Positions 1 through 8,703 of a DNA stretch of 64,000 nucleotides are shown in pieces. The notes below the pieces were generated by a model. That model saw only the letters and a list, made by a program, of their open reading frames with translations. It was not told the DNA's origin and ran no database searches. The DNA comes from Candidimonas sp. SYP-B2681. Its GTDB lineage: Bacteria; Pseudomonadota; Gammaproteobacteria; Burkholderiales; Burkholderiaceae_B. The first letter of the stretch is position 1. Each line of letters starts with the position of its first letter. The stretch spans positions 124,001-188,000 of the forward strand of contig NZ_RYDV01000002.1 of assembly GCF_003971065.1 (NCBI RefSeq). The letters are read 5' to 3'. Made by a program: the position numbers and the translations under genes.

Positions 1-273
1 AATAATCGCATCGACCTTTTCTTCAGTGATAAGCTTTTTGAAGATCGTGACCGACTGCGTCGGATCGCTGGTGTCATCCAGCGAAATGTACTCTACCGTC
101 AAATCGCCTATTTTTTTTGGCAGCAAAGGTACCGTATTCTTCTGCGGGATGCCGACCATGGCCGTGGGGCCGGTAGCTGATGTCACAACGCCTACTTTGA
201 CTTGGGCCAATACGGGGGTGGCACCAATGGCGCCAAGCAGCATTGCGGCGACGGCTATCGTTCTAAACGGCAT
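1..273 (-). CDS. ABC transporter substrate-binding protein, branched-chain amino acid type (5' part only)
   Basis: This is the first 91 codons of a gene running off the left edge. It opens with a signal peptide (basic MPFRT start, hydrophobic stretch, cleavage near VLAQ), followed by KVGVVTSATGP and a DDTSDP segment. These are typical of Peripla_BP_6 (LivK-like) periplasmic receptors that feed ABC importers for branched-chain amino acids, amides or aromatic acids. The ATG (complement of 271-273) has a GGAG ribosome site about 5 bases upstream. It is transcribed away from rpoH. Substrate and downstream partners lie outside the window, so only the family is assigned. Confidence 0.85.
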   Translation of the reverse strand, partial: MPFRTIAVAAMLLGAIGATPVLAQVKVGVVTSATGPTAMVGIPQKNTVPLLPKKIGDLTVEYISLDDTSDPTQSVTIFKKLITEEKVDAII

Positions 274-477
274 GGGGTTCTCCGGTGGTAGAAAATCTAA
301 AAAGAAGTATGCTGTGAATGTTTGAATTTTGTTACCGTATTCTAGACGGCTACGGCGACTTACGCGGTATGCTACTCGCGTTTTTGGTTTCTAAAACAGT
401 AAGAAAGCCGTAAAACGTTGAACTTTTAAGCCCTTTTTGCCTCTATATTGCGAATTCTCGAAATTTCGCTTCCGGCA

Positions 478-504
478 TTAGCACTCTGCTAACCAGAGTG
501 CTAA
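478..504. promoter_or_regulatory. CIRCE element (HrcA operator) in front of rpoH
   Basis: A perfect inverted repeat, TTAGCACTC-N9-GAGTGCTAA, matches the HrcA-binding CIRCE consensus at every position of both 9-base arms. It ends 39 bases before the rpoH start codon, so HrcA bound here should repress rpoH transcription. CIRCE is known chiefly in front of groESL and hrcA/dnaK. Its presence before rpoH has been reported in betaproteobacteria by comparative genomics (recalled, not checked). Confidence 0.95.
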
Positions 505-543
505 TATAAGACTATATCGTTTTAAGCGAGGACTGTTCATCCG

Positions 544-1425
544 ATGACTCATAGTACGCATTCCTTAGCCTTGTCCAACCAACAGTTGGCGATGGCTATT
601 TCCAATCCTGGTGCTTTGGGCACGATCGAGGCCTATATTAGTGCCGTCAATCGTCTGCCTATGCTCACGCATGAGCAAGAGCTGGCTTTGGGCAAACGTT
701 TGCGCGATGAATCCGATCTCGATGCAGCCCGGCAGTTAATTACGTCGCATTTGCGGCTTGTCGTCTCGATCGCCCGACAGTATCTCGGTTACGGCCTGGC
801 TCATGCAGACCTTATCCAGGAAGGTAATGTGGGGCTCATGAAAGCCGTCAAGCGCTTCGACCCGGAACGCGGGGTGCGCTTGGTGTCCTTCGCCGTTCAC
901 TGGATCAAGGCCGAAATACACGAGTACATTGTGCGCAACTGGCGCATGGTGAAAGTGGCCACCACCAAGGCGCAGCGCAAACTGTTCTTCAATCTGCGCC
1001 GTATGCGTCCCGATGGCCAGACCCTTGATCCCGAACAGGTCAACACCATTGCCCGCGAACTCAACGTTCGCCCGGAAGACGTCAGCGAAATGGAAGTTCG
1101 CATGTCGGGCCGGGAAATGGCGCTCGAGTCGCCCGGCGATGACGACGACCACTATGCGCCTATCGCTTATTTGTCTGACGAAGGGCAGCAAGAACCGTCG
1201 CGTATTCTTGAGCGTCGTGCTCTCGACTCCTTACAGGGGGCCGGGTTGACCGATGCTGTCGACAGCCTTGACCCGCGCTCACGGCGCATAGTACAGGCGC
1301 GTTGGCTGCAAGACGATGGTGGTGCAACCTTGCACGAGCTGGCGGCCGAGTTTGGCGTGTCGGCCGAGCGCATTCGTCAGATTGAATCGGCGGCATTCAA
1401 GAAATTGCGGACTGCCTTGGCTTAG
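544..1425 (+). CDS. rpoH: RNA polymerase heat-shock sigma factor sigma-32
   Basis: The 293-residue product is a group 3 sigma factor that directs RNA polymerase to heat-shock promoters. Region 2 is very well kept, with DLIQEGN, GLMKAV, RFDPERGVRLVSFAVHW and the RpoH-box-like segment RKLFFNLR around residue 130-140. Region 4 with a helix-turn-helix lies at 240-290 (VSAERIRQIES). Length fits the family (about 285-300). The upstream CIRCE places it under HrcA, linking the two heat-shock regulons. A strong terminator lies about 170 bases downstream. The function is certain; the exact start could be one of several nearby codons but 544 matches family N-termini. Confidence 0.97.
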   Translation: MTHSTHSLALSNQQLAMAISNPGALGTIEAYISAVNRLPMLTHEQELALGKRLRDESDLDAARQLITSHLRLVVSIARQYLGYGLAHADLIQEGNVGLMKAVKRFDPERGVRLVSFAVHWIKAEIHEYIVRNWRMVKVATTKAQRKLFFNLRRMRPDGQTLDPEQVNTIARELNVRPEDVSEMEVRMSGREMALESPGDDDDHYAPIAYLSDEGQQEPSRILERRALDSLQGAGLTDAVDSLDPRSRRIVQARWLQDDGGATLHELAAEFGVSAERIRQIESAAFKKLRTALA

Positions 1426-1596
1426 TCGCCGATATCGACATAAACTTTTACACGGTTTATTTCGCATCTCGCGAACTTATCATCGGCACTACGTACTAAC
1501 CAAAATAGGCAATAGGTTTGCACTGCGATGCGCGAGCCGTCCGTCTATCGTCCGCTTCGGCTTCTCCTCTTCCCCTCCCTTTTGAAGCGGATGTTT

Positions 1597-1627
1597 ATGG
1601 GACACCTCTTCAGGTGTCCCATTTTTT
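1597..1627 (+). terminator. Rho-independent terminator after rpoH
   Basis: An 11-bp perfect stem (ATGGGACACCT with AGGTGTCCCAT) around a 4-base CTTC loop is followed by a run of T. It ends the rpoH transcript. The 170 bases between the rpoH stop and this hairpin hold no gene I recognise; a short 3' UTR-derived RNA is possible but unsupported. Confidence 0.9.
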
Positions 1628-1704
1628 CGTCCGCGACGCGCTTTAAACCTTTGACCGCAGCGCACAGTATCATGGCTGCGTCCCACTATTCCTTTCCCAA
1701 GAAC

Positions 1705-1732
1705 AAAAAAAATCCCGACGGGATTAAAAAAA
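1705..1732 (-). terminator. A/T-flanked hairpin in the leader of the antiporter gene
   Basis: AATCCC-GAC-GGGATT is flanked by A-runs on both sides. Read leftward it has the layout of an intrinsic terminator (stem then T-run). Read rightward it would sit in the 5' leader of the antiporter mRNA. No leftward gene ends here, so its role is uncertain. Confidence 0.3.
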
Positions 1733-1789
1733 TCGGGCGAAAAAGCGATATCCTTGCAGGGCGGAGTGTGGTGTCGCAAGGGAAGTAAC

Positions 1790-4330
1790 ATGCAAATAGG
1801 GCATGTCGTGTTTGGCTTGGCCGGCTTGCTGGCCCTGCTGTCTTTCATGCCGGCACTTGCCGGACGCCTCCGGCTGCCTTACTCAATATTGCTCGCCATC
1901 GTCGGCTTTGCTCTTGGCCTGGTGATACATGTCCATAGCTGGGCTCCTTTGGTCATGTCCGATTTTCTGGACTCGCTGCAGCATTTTGAAGTCTCTTCCG
2001 AAACGTTTCTTTTCGTCTTTCTTCCCGTTCTATTGTTCGAGACGGCGTTAGCCCTCAACGTGCGGCGCTTGCTCGACGACATCGGGCCTATCCTGATGAT
2101 GGCTATTGTCGCGGTAGTCGTTTGCACGCTGGCGGTCGGGTTTTCTTTGGATGCCGCGTCAGGCTACGGACTTGTGGTCTGCCTGCTGCTGGGCGCGATT
2201 GTGGCCACAACGGACCCTATTGCTGTAGTGGGCGTATTCCGCGAGGTCGGAGCACCTAAGCGGCTGACGACTCTGGTCGAAGGTGAGTCGCTATTTAATG
2301 ATGCTGCCTCGATCGCTCTGTATTCTGTGCTGCTTACCGCTCTGTATGGCGGCGTCGAACTCTCGGCGGGTCGGGTCTTTTCCAGCTTTGTGGCCAGTTT
2401 TGTGGGCGGTGCGGCAGTGGGTTTTCTCATGGCGCGTGTTGCCAGCAGCCTGTTCATCTGGCTGCGTGGCTGGCCGACGGCGGAAATCACCCTGACGGTG
2501 GCGCTGGCCTATCTGGCCTTCTATATATCCGAGCATTATCTGGGCGTTTCGGGCGTGGTGGCAACGGTCATCGCCGGGCTGGTGGTAGGCTCCACCGGCC
2601 GCACACGAATGTCGCCGACGACTTTCGAGCAACTGTCCGCATCCTGGGCGCAATTTGGCTTCTGGGCAAACTCCCTTATTTTTGTGTTCGCCGCCATGTT
2701 GATTCCGCGCATGATGGCTGAAATTACGTCGACGGAGGTGTTGCTGATTTTGCTTGTCTTTATCGTAACGCTGGCGGCGCGCGCCGTGATGGTGTTTGGT
2801 GTCGTGCCCGTCTTGGGCCTGACCCGTTTCGGCACCAAGGTCAGTCGAGCTTACCGCGTCGTAATGTGGTGGGGTGGCCTGCGCGGCGCCGTGTCGCTGG
2901 CCTTGGCGCTGGCCGTGACTGAACAGGACAACGTGCCCTACGAGGCGCGGCAGTTCGTGGCCGTTGTCACGACCGGCTTTGTCTTGATGACGTTGTTCGT
3001 CAATGGCATTAGTTTGCGGCCACTCATAGGCCGTCTGCGACTGAACGAGCTTTCCTCTTTTGACAGAACCTTGCGCAATCAAGCCTTGGTGGTCGCGCTC
3101 GAGGACCTGCGCGACAAGACGGATGACATCGCCCGGAATGAACATATTGGCGAAGATGTCCGCAAGCGGGTGCATGCCGTCTTCGATGCAAGTCAGGCCA
3201 GCGTGGACGTCGGCGAGGTCAACCGTTTGTCCCACGATCAAAAGGTATATGTGGGCTTGGCCATGGTCGCAGCCCGCGAAGAGGAAATGTTTTTCGATAC
3301 CCTGAAAGCTCAACTGGTGGACTGGCGCACCGCCGAGTCGCTACTGGCCCGCGCCGAACGCATGGGCGATGCCGTACGATCAGGTGGGCTGGCTGGTTTC
3401 GAAGCGGCCATCGCGGCCGATTTACGCTATTCGCCTGCCTTTCGGATGTCGTTGCGGCTGCACTATCTGTTCGGTGTCCAGGGTTGGCTTGCAAGAGAGT
3501 TGGCCAAACGGTTCACGAACTTGATGAGCAAGCGATCGGTCATTGAGCATTTGATCCGGTTTGCAGAAAAAGAAATACAGCCATTGCTGGGGTCCGAGGC
3601 CACCGCAAGCATTATCGAAGCGCATCTCCATCGCCTGGTGCTGCTGGAGTCTGCCCTGCAGGCGATGAATTTGCAGTATCCCAAATTTGCTCACTGGCTC
3701 CAGGAAGCCTATCTCGGGCGCATGGCACGTGCTTTGGAGCGATCGCGTTACCGGGATATGTTGTCGCAATTTCTGATCACGGGCGAGATGTATTCCGACC
3801 TGGTAAAGCAGATTGAACAACGTTGGAGCCATATTGAGAAACCTCCGGCCCTCGATATTGCTATCAGCGCCGACGAATTAATCAAGCGTGTGCCAATGTT
3901 CGAAGGCGCGTCAGCTGAGACCCTGCAATCTATCAGCAAGGTATTGAAACCGCGCCTGGCTGTCCCTGACCATGAAATCAATATGCAATTAGGCAGAAGC
4001 CGCGTGATGTATTTCGTGGCGTCAGGCGCGGTGACGATACATCTGCCGGACAACACCACCGTGGAGCTGGGTACGGGCGAAATATTTGGCGAAATGGCGT
4101 TAAGCACTGGAACCGAATTCGAAGCCAAGGTGACGTCGCTGGGCTATAGCCGTTTGCTGATGTTGTTGGAGAGCGACTTCAACGATTTGCGCGAACGCGA
4201 CCCCGTGTTGCGCGCAAAAATCGACTTGATCATCAAGCAGCGTCTGCGCGCGCTGGAAGTATGGCGCGAATTTCAGTCAGGCGAGCGCCAGCATGAAGCA
4301 TTGCCTGACCTTAGGCCCAAGCCCTCTTGA
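1790..4330 (+). CDS. CPA1-family Na+/H+ antiporter with C-terminal cyclic-nucleotide-binding-like domain
   Basis: An inner-membrane sodium/proton exchanger of 846 residues. Residues 1-420 form the multi-helix exchanger, with the CPA1 hallmark TTDPIAVVGVF and EGESLFNDAASI, and the later WWGGLRGAVSLALAL helix. Residues about 420-690 are a long soluble helical region. Residues about 700-815 resemble a cNMP-binding jelly roll (VASGAVTIHLPDN, LGTGEIFGEMAL). The layout resembles long SOS1-type exchangers. I chose ATG 1790 because AAGGGAAGT lies just upstream; an earlier ATG at 1754 lacks a ribosome site and adds 12 non-membrane residues. It likely serves pH or sodium balance. Whether it truly binds a nucleotide cannot be judged from sequence alone. 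Confidence 0.9.
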   Translation: MQIGHVVFGLAGLLALLSFMPALAGRLRLPYSILLAIVGFALGLVIHVHSWAPLVMSDFLDSLQHFEVSSETFLFVFLPVLLFETALALNVRRLLDDIGPILMMAIVAVVVCTLAVGFSLDAASGYGLVVCLLLGAIVATTDPIAVVGVFREVGAPKRLTTLVEGESLFNDAASIALYSVLLTALYGGVELSAGRVFSSFVASFVGGAAVGFLMARVASSLFIWLRGWPTAEITLTVALAYLAFYISEHYLGVSGVVATVIAGLVVGSTGRTRMSPTTFEQLSASWAQFGFWANSLIFVFAAMLIPRMMAEITSTEVLLILLVFIVTLAARAVMVFGVVPVLGLTRFGTKVSRAYRVVMWWGGLRGAVSLALALAVTEQDNVPYEARQFVAVVTTGFVLMTLFVNGISLRPLIGRLRLNELSSFDRTLRNQALVVALEDLRDKTDDIARNEHIGEDVRKRVHAVFDASQASVDVGEVNRLSHDQKVYVGLAMVAAREEEMFFDTLKAQLVDWRTAESLLARAERMGDAVRSGGLAGFEAAIAADLRYSPAFRMSLRLHYLFGVQGWLARELAKRFTNLMSKRSVIEHLIRFAEKEIQPLLGSEATASIIEAHLHRLVLLESALQAMNLQYPKFAHWLQEAYLGRMARALERSRYRDMLSQFLITGEMYSDLVKQIEQRWSHIEKPPALDIAISADELIKRVPMFEGASAETLQSISKVLKPRLAVPDHEINMQLGRSRVMYFVASGAVTIHLPDNTTVELGTGEIFGEMALSTGTEFEAKVTSLGYSRLLMLLESDFNDLRERDPVLRAKIDLIIKQRLRALEVWREFQSGERQHEALPDLRPKPS

Positions 4331-4357
4331 GGCCAGCGGTTCCAGCGTAAGCGCCGT

Positions 4358-4960
4358 TTACAGCAAAAGCCGGATATCGGCGGCGATGTCAGCGGCTTTG
4401 GCATTTCCGGCGATCAGGACGCGTGCTTCGCCGTCTTGATCAAGAACGTAAAATGACGAAGCGTGATCCATGCCGTATTGCTCGGCGGTGCCACCTGACG
4501 ATTTGGCGTAGTACGCCTTAAACGATTTGGCGGTTTTGTTTAACTGTTCGGGGGTACCGGTCAGGCCCACGAAGCTGGGGTTAAACGCCTGCACATAGGC
4601 CGACAGAACTTCAGGAGTGTCGCGGGCGGGATCGACACTGATCATGATTACCTGCACTTTGGCGGCATCGGGACCCAGCAACTCCATCGTTTGCGACAAT
4701 TCTGCCATGGCTGTGGGGCAGACGTCGGGACATTGGGTATAACCAAAAAATACCAGGGCGACCTTGCCTTTGTAGTCGGCAAGCCCGCGTACTTTTCCGC
4801 TGCCATCCTGCAGTTCGAGATCTTTTCCGAGGCGTGTGCCGTTGATATCGGAGCCCCGGAAGGCCAAGGCTTTTTCCTTGCAGCCTGCCAGGAATGAAGA
4901 CACGACGGCCGCGGTCGAGGCGGCCAGGAGAACACGACGTTTGCTTGAAAAAACCGACAT
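4358..4960 (-). CDS. SCO1/SenC family copper chaperone for cytochrome c oxidase
   Basis: A 200-residue lipoprotein-like thioredoxin-fold protein. The signal ends in a lipobox (FLAGC, Cys27). The copper site is the CPDVC motif (Cys77, Cys81) together with a distal His in MDHASSF. Sco proteins deliver copper to the CuA centre of oxidase subunit II and keep its cysteines reduced. The start was set at ATG 4960, which has AGGA about 8 bases upstream and falls 20 bases after the ctaB stop; the frame remains open 13 codons further upstream. It is the last gene of the leftward ctaA-ctaB-sco run. Confidence 0.92.
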   Translation of the reverse strand: MSVFSSKRRVLLAASTAAVVSSFLAGCKEKALAFRGSDINGTRLGKDLELQDGSGKVRGLADYKGKVALVFFGYTQCPDVCPTAMAELSQTMELLGPDAAKVQVIMISVDPARDTPEVLSAYVQAFNPSFVGLTGTPEQLNKTAKSFKAYYAKSSGGTAEQYGMDHASSFYVLDQDGEARVLIAGNAKAADIAADIRLLL

Positions 4961-4980
4961 GAAAAATCCTGAGTGGTGGA

Positions 4981-5871
4981 TCAGAGTAATGCGACCCAAT
5001 GATCAAGTAGCAGCGCTGCAAAAAGCAAGGCCAAATACAAGATCGAAAAGCGAAACAGCTTGCGTGAAAGCTCGTCAGAATATTCTTTGTACAGGCGCCA
5101 GGCATACGATATGAATATGCCGCTAAGCACCACCGCACAGGCCAGATAGAGCATGCCGCTCATGCGTACAACGAACGGCAACAGCGTCGCGGCAAACAGT
5201 ACAAAGCTATACAACAGTATATGCAGACGCGTGAACGATTGGCCATGGGTAACAGGCAGCATAGGCAGGCCTGACTTGGCATAATCGTTATTGCGATACA
5301 AGGCGAGCGCCCAAAAATGAGGCGGCGTCCAGATGAAGATGATAAGCACGAGCACCCAAGCTTCGGCGGGAACTGAATTGGCGATGGCTGCCCAGCCCAA
5401 GGCAGGCGGCATGGCGCCCGACAGACCGCCAATAACGATATTTTGCGGGGTGCGAGGCTTCAGGATAATGGTGTACACGATGGCGTAGCCCACAAACGTG
5501 GCAAAGGTCAGCCACATGGTCAGGGGATTGACGAAGGTGTACAAAACCGCCATGCCCAGGCCGCCCAGCAGCCCAGACAATACGATGACCTGCAGATTGC
5601 TGATGGTGCCGCGCGCCGTGCCGCGCCTTGCGGTGCGCAGCATGCGCGCATCGATTTCCTGTTCGATCAGGCAGTTTACGGCGAAGGCCGCCGCTGCCAG
5701 CAACCATATACCGACAGTGCCTGCAACCACCTTCGTCGGATCCGGTACGCCTGGGCTCGCCAGAAACATGCCGATGACAGCGCAAAACACCGCCAGTTGA
5801 GTGACACGAGGTTTGGTTAAAACCAGGTACTGTCGGAAGATCGTCTGCGTTGGAACGGGAACAGTAGTCAT
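4981..5871 (-). CDS. ctaB: Protoheme IX farnesyltransferase (heme O synthase)
   Basis: A 296-residue polytopic UbiA-superfamily prenyltransferase that adds a farnesyl group to heme b to make heme O. Conserved prenyl-diphosphate and heme motifs are visible: [15 protein letters not shown] near residue 70 and [13 protein letters not shown] near 180, with about nine membrane helices. The start overlaps the ctaA stop by 4 bases (ATGA), showing translational coupling. With ctaA it supplies heme A to the neighbouring aa3 oxidase. Confidence 0.96.
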   Translation of the reverse strand: MTTVPVPTQTIFRQYLVLTKPRVTQLAVFCAVIGMFLASPGVPDPTKVVAGTVGIWLLAAAAFAVNCLIEQEIDARMLRTARRGTARGTISNLQVIVLSGLLGGLGMAVLYTFVNPLTMWLTFATFVGYAIVYTIILKPRTPQNIVIGGLSGAMPPALGWAAIANSVPAEAWVLVLIIFIWTPPHFWALALYRNNDYAKSGLPMLPVTHGQSFTRLHILLYSFVLFAATLLPFVVRMSGMLYLACAVVLSGIFISYAWRLYKEYSDELSRKLFRFSILYLALLFAALLLDHWVALL

Positions 5872-6881
5872 GCCAGTATTTTAGACCTATAGTCGCGCGA
5901 TAGGCGCACCAGAAGAGTGACACTGGCCAGAACCAGGCCGGCGGCGCCGCCGTTATGCAGCACGGCAATTAGTAGGGGCCATTGGAAGAATATGGTGGTC
6001 AGGCCGGTTAGCAATTGGGCGACCAACAAGCCTAATACCAGTTGGGCGGGACCGCGTAGACCGGGCTCCGCCAGCATTTTCCAGCCCAGTATACCCAGAT
6101 ACGCAAACACCACAAAAGCGAAGTTCCTGTGCACCCAGTGTATGGCCGTCAAGGCGTATTGCGAGATCATTTCGCCTGAAGCCAGGATGCCAAGTCCACG
6201 GATGAGCGAGTATCCGTTTTCGAAGTCCATGGGGGGAATCCATTCGCCGTGGCAGGTTGGGAAGTCCATGCAGGCAAGCGCGGCATAATTGGTACTGACC
6301 CAGCCGCCCAACGCTATCTGCATAAATAACAACACCACCCCTGCGGCCATCCAAGGACGCCAGCGTCTGGCTTGCGGACGTAACGGTTCGTGGGATTTTT
6401 CCCTTGCGGCAAGCCATGTCATCAATGCCAGCAATATCATGCCCCCCAGCAAGTGGCTGGTTACCACGATAGGCATGAGCTGGTGCGTGACAGTCCAGGC
6501 TCCGAAAGCGCCCTGAATGCAAACGGCGATCAGTGTCACGATGGCCAGGCGCGGCGTGTTGCCGAGCTGGCGGCGATAACGCCATGCCAGATAGACAATG
6601 CCGATGATCATCATGCCAAGTATCGAGCCCACGTATCGGTGAATCATTTCGATCCAGGCTTTGGAGAAACTGACGGCGCCGTAGGGCATCGCCTGCAAGG
6701 CCTGTTCGATATGCCCGCTTGCCCCTATTGGAGTAATTTTTCCGTAGCAGCCGGGCCAATCCGGACATCCAAGCCCGGAATCGGTCAAGCGCACAAATGC
6801 GCCGAACATGATCAGATCCAACGTCAGAAACCAGGTGGCAAAGACCAGTTTCCGGTACCGCGAGGTGATGCGTTCCAACAT
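5868..6881 (-). CDS. ctaA: Heme A synthase (COX15/CtaA)
   Basis: A 337-residue membrane monooxygenase converting heme O to heme A. It has two pseudo-symmetric four-helix halves, with [17 protein letters not shown] in the first periplasmic loop and conserved histidines in [21 protein letters not shown] and VLHNGG. Length fits the alpha/betaproteobacterial form. The gene sits 6 bases after the upstream small membrane protein and overlaps ctaB by 4 bases, so the run is one operon for oxidase cofactor assembly. Confidence 0.95.
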   Translation of the reverse strand: MLERITSRYRKLVFATWFLTLDLIMFGAFVRLTDSGLGCPDWPGCYGKITPIGASGHIEQALQAMPYGAVSFSKAWIEMIHRYVGSILGMMIIGIVYLAWRYRRQLGNTPRLAIVTLIAVCIQGAFGAWTVTHQLMPIVVTSHLLGGMILLALMTWLAAREKSHEPLRPQARRWRPWMAAGVVLLFMQIALGGWVSTNYAALACMDFPTCHGEWIPPMDFENGYSLIRGLGILASGEMISQYALTAIHWVHRNFAFVVFAYLGILGWKMLAEPGLRGPAQLVLGLLVAQLLTGLTTIFFQWPLLIAVLHNGGAAGLVLASVTLLVRLSRDYRSKILA

Positions 6882-6887
6882 TGTTGA

Positions 6888-7532
6888 CTAACCAATTCTC
6901 GAGTTGCGTATCAGCTTACTGATGTCATTACGGACCGATATGGGGTCGGCATCGGCGGGGAATTCCATCATCAGGTTGCCTAAGGGATCGATGATCCACA
7001 TAGGGGCCTTCAAGGCGGCTTCGCGCTCTGCCGCGGTGGCATTGGGTGCAAGGTAGGCCGCAAGCTGTTCGGGATTAGCACGCAGTATATGGGTGCCCTG
7101 ATAGGCGTCGAGGATGACGGGTGGAACTTCGCCATTGTCGGTGACGAACCAGACCCGTGCCAGGCGCTCGACATTCTTTCCTTGGCTTGCGTGTGAATTA
7201 CGCAGGATGAATAATTTCTTTACGCAGGATTCAGGGCATGCTGCTTCATCGGCACTAACCAGCAGCCACTTGCCATGCAGGCTGTTCAGGTCAAAAGGCT
7301 TGCCGTCCAGTGTCGCCAAAGGCAGGGCAGCCGTGTCGGGCATGGCCCGTTGAGGTTGTATCAGGGTGCCATAGTTCGTGGCTTCTTGCGGACGCAAGCC
7401 TAGTGCGGGGACATAATAGGCCAGCAAAGCAAAGATCAGCGGTGCGAGACACACCGCCAGAATCAGGAACAGGGGAGTTCTGGATCGCGACGGGGAAGGT
7501 TTTTTCGGCGTAACAGGGGTAGGGCTGACCAC
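6888..7532 (-). CDS. Sco-like single-pass membrane protein of the oxidase cluster
   Basis: A 214-residue protein with a proline-rich basic N-terminus, one membrane helix at about 20-45, and a periplasmic thioredoxin-like domain. The domain has the Sco-like pattern LATLDGKPFDLNSLHGKW and a CPESC pair that could be a redox or copper motif, but lacks an obvious distal copper His. Similar unnamed proteins occupy this place between SURF1 and ctaA in betaproteobacterial oxidase clusters. A role in oxidase assembly or disulfide reduction is inferred from position. The start is followed downstream by short spacings to both neighbours. Confidence 0.8.
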   Translation of the reverse strand: MVSPTPVTPKKPSPSRSRTPLFLILAVCLAPLIFALLAYYVPALGLRPQEATNYGTLIQPQRAMPDTAALPLATLDGKPFDLNSLHGKWLLVSADEAACPESCVKKLFILRNSHASQGKNVERLARVWFVTDNGEVPPVILDAYQGTHILRANPEQLAAYLAPNATAAEREAALKAPMWIIDPLGNLMMEFPADADPISVRNDISKLIRNSRIG

Positions 7533-7541
7533 AATATTTCC

Positions 7542-8351
7542 TTACAAGGTCTTGGACTGATTCTTTCGGCGCAAGGCGCGCCATGCAATAACTAGCCACG
7601 CGCCCGCAGCGATGGTGGCGAAGCCGAACCACTGAAGCGCGTAGCCGCGATTCTTATCGGCGTCCAGCGATGGCTCCGGCCATTCCTGGAGCAACTGGCC
7701 GGGCTTCGACGTGGCGCCAGACGGGCCGGCGCCGACCGCCTGTTCTGCCAGGACAGCCGGCACTAAGGTTAGACCTGTTGCGCGGCCGTAATCGGACAGG
7801 TCCAGGTTCTGCAGCTTGGGCAATGGTTTGGCCGGATCCGGCAAGGTAGCGGGCAATTCCGTCGCGCCTTTGTCCGACCAGGACCAAAGCTCAAATAGCC
7901 GCGGCACGCGTTCCAGCAGTTCGCCATTAATAGTTTGTTCCCCGGCCGGTGCGGGGACATCGGCCAAGGCTTCGTTGGGCCGCATGGGCCGGGGTAACCA
8001 TCCGCGCAGTACCAGGACCGCGGTATTGGCGCCCTGATCGATAAGCAGTGGCGTGGCGACCCAGTATCCTGGGCGCCCTTGGTAGTTTCGGTTTTCCAGG
8101 AGTACAGTGAATTTATGCAGCCAGACGCCATGTGCAATGGCGGGTCGCCATGGCACAAGGTGTTTAGCCGCAGTGTCGGACTGCAGTCGCAATGGCGGGG
8201 TGCTGCGCCCTGTGTCGATGGCCGCTTTGATCGATTCGCGCTGCGCGGCGCGATCAAGCTGCCAATTGCCCAGCGACAGGAACGCGATCTCCATCAAGCC
8301 CAGTAAAATCAGGGCCAAAAGTGTGCGATGAGGTGTGTGAGAGCGTGCCAT
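7542..8351 (-). CDS. SURF1 family cytochrome oxidase biogenesis protein
   Basis: A 269-residue protein with an N-terminal and a C-terminal membrane helix around a periplasmic domain. It carries family motifs LGNWQLDRAAQR, NRNYQGRPGYWV and the final LQWFGFATIAAGAW. SURF1 assists heme A insertion or early assembly of subunit I. The chosen start (ATG ending at 8351) gives the normal short N-terminus; the frame stays open 11 codons upstream, overlapping the divergent gene. It heads the leftward run through sco and is transcribed away from the DUF2909 gene 34 bases away. Confidence 0.92.
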   Translation of the reverse strand: MARSHTPHRTLLALILLGLMEIAFLSLGNWQLDRAAQRESIKAAIDTGRSTPPLRLQSDTAAKHLVPWRPAIAHGVWLHKFTVLLENRNYQGRPGYWVATPLLIDQGANTAVLVLRGWLPRPMRPNEALADVPAPAGEQTINGELLERVPRLFELWSWSDKGATELPATLPDPAKPLPKLQNLDLSDYGRATGLTLVPAVLAEQAVGAGPSGATSKPGQLLQEWPEPSLDADKNRGYALQWFGFATIAAGAWLVIAWRALRRKNQSKTL

Positions 8352-8385
8352 GTCTGCAATAATTCCAGTTTCACCGGAGCCCAAA

Positions 8386-8592
8386 ATGCGTTTTGTAGTA
8401 ATCCTGGCTTTCCTGGGTATAGTCGGAAGTCTTGCCTCTGCCCTTTTCTATCTTATGCGCGACAAAGGCGGGACCAATCGTACTGTGAACGCATTGACAG
8501 TGCGCATCGGCCTGTCAATAGCCTTGTTTCTGTTCGTGTTGTTTGCCCACTATATGGGCTGGATACAAAGCACGGGCATTGCCGCACATTAA
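8386..8592 (+). CDS. Twin-transmembrane protein, DUF2909 family
   Basis: A 68-residue protein made almost wholly of two membrane helices (FVVILAFLGIVGSLASALFY and LSIALFLFVLFAHYMGW) joined by a short basic loop. It lies between ctaE and SURF1, on the opposite strand, which is its usual site in betaproteobacterial oxidase clusters. Its function is unknown; a link to oxidase assembly is inferred from the constant position. ATG 8386 has a GGAG ribosome site. An upstream in-frame ATG at 8350 would overlap the SURF1 start. Confidence 0.85.
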   Translation: MRFVVILAFLGIVGSLASALFYLMRDKGGTNRTVNALTVRIGLSIALFLFVLFAHYMGWIQSTGIAAH

Positions 8593-8656
8593 GGGCAAGC
8601 AGCGAATCACGCGGTGGCTACGGCGCTGCTGGAGTAGCCTGCCTTGGCGTGTTGCA

Positions 8657-8685
8657 GAAAAAAGGCCGGCAAGGCCAGCCTTTTC
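8657..8685. terminator. Bidirectional hairpin between convergent DUF2909 gene and ctaE
   Basis: AAAAGGC and GCCTTTT arms with an inner GGC/GCC pair and a 3-base loop are flanked by A-run and T-run. It can terminate transcripts from both sides of this convergent junction. Confidence 0.75.
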
Positions 8686-8703
8686 CCTGAATGCCTTACA
8701 GGC

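Noticed and set aside
2291-3313. A 340-codon open frame on the minus strand
   Set aside because: It lies wholly opposite the antiporter gene, is rich in His, Gln and Arg as expected for the antisense of a membrane protein in GC-rich DNA, and shows no domain.
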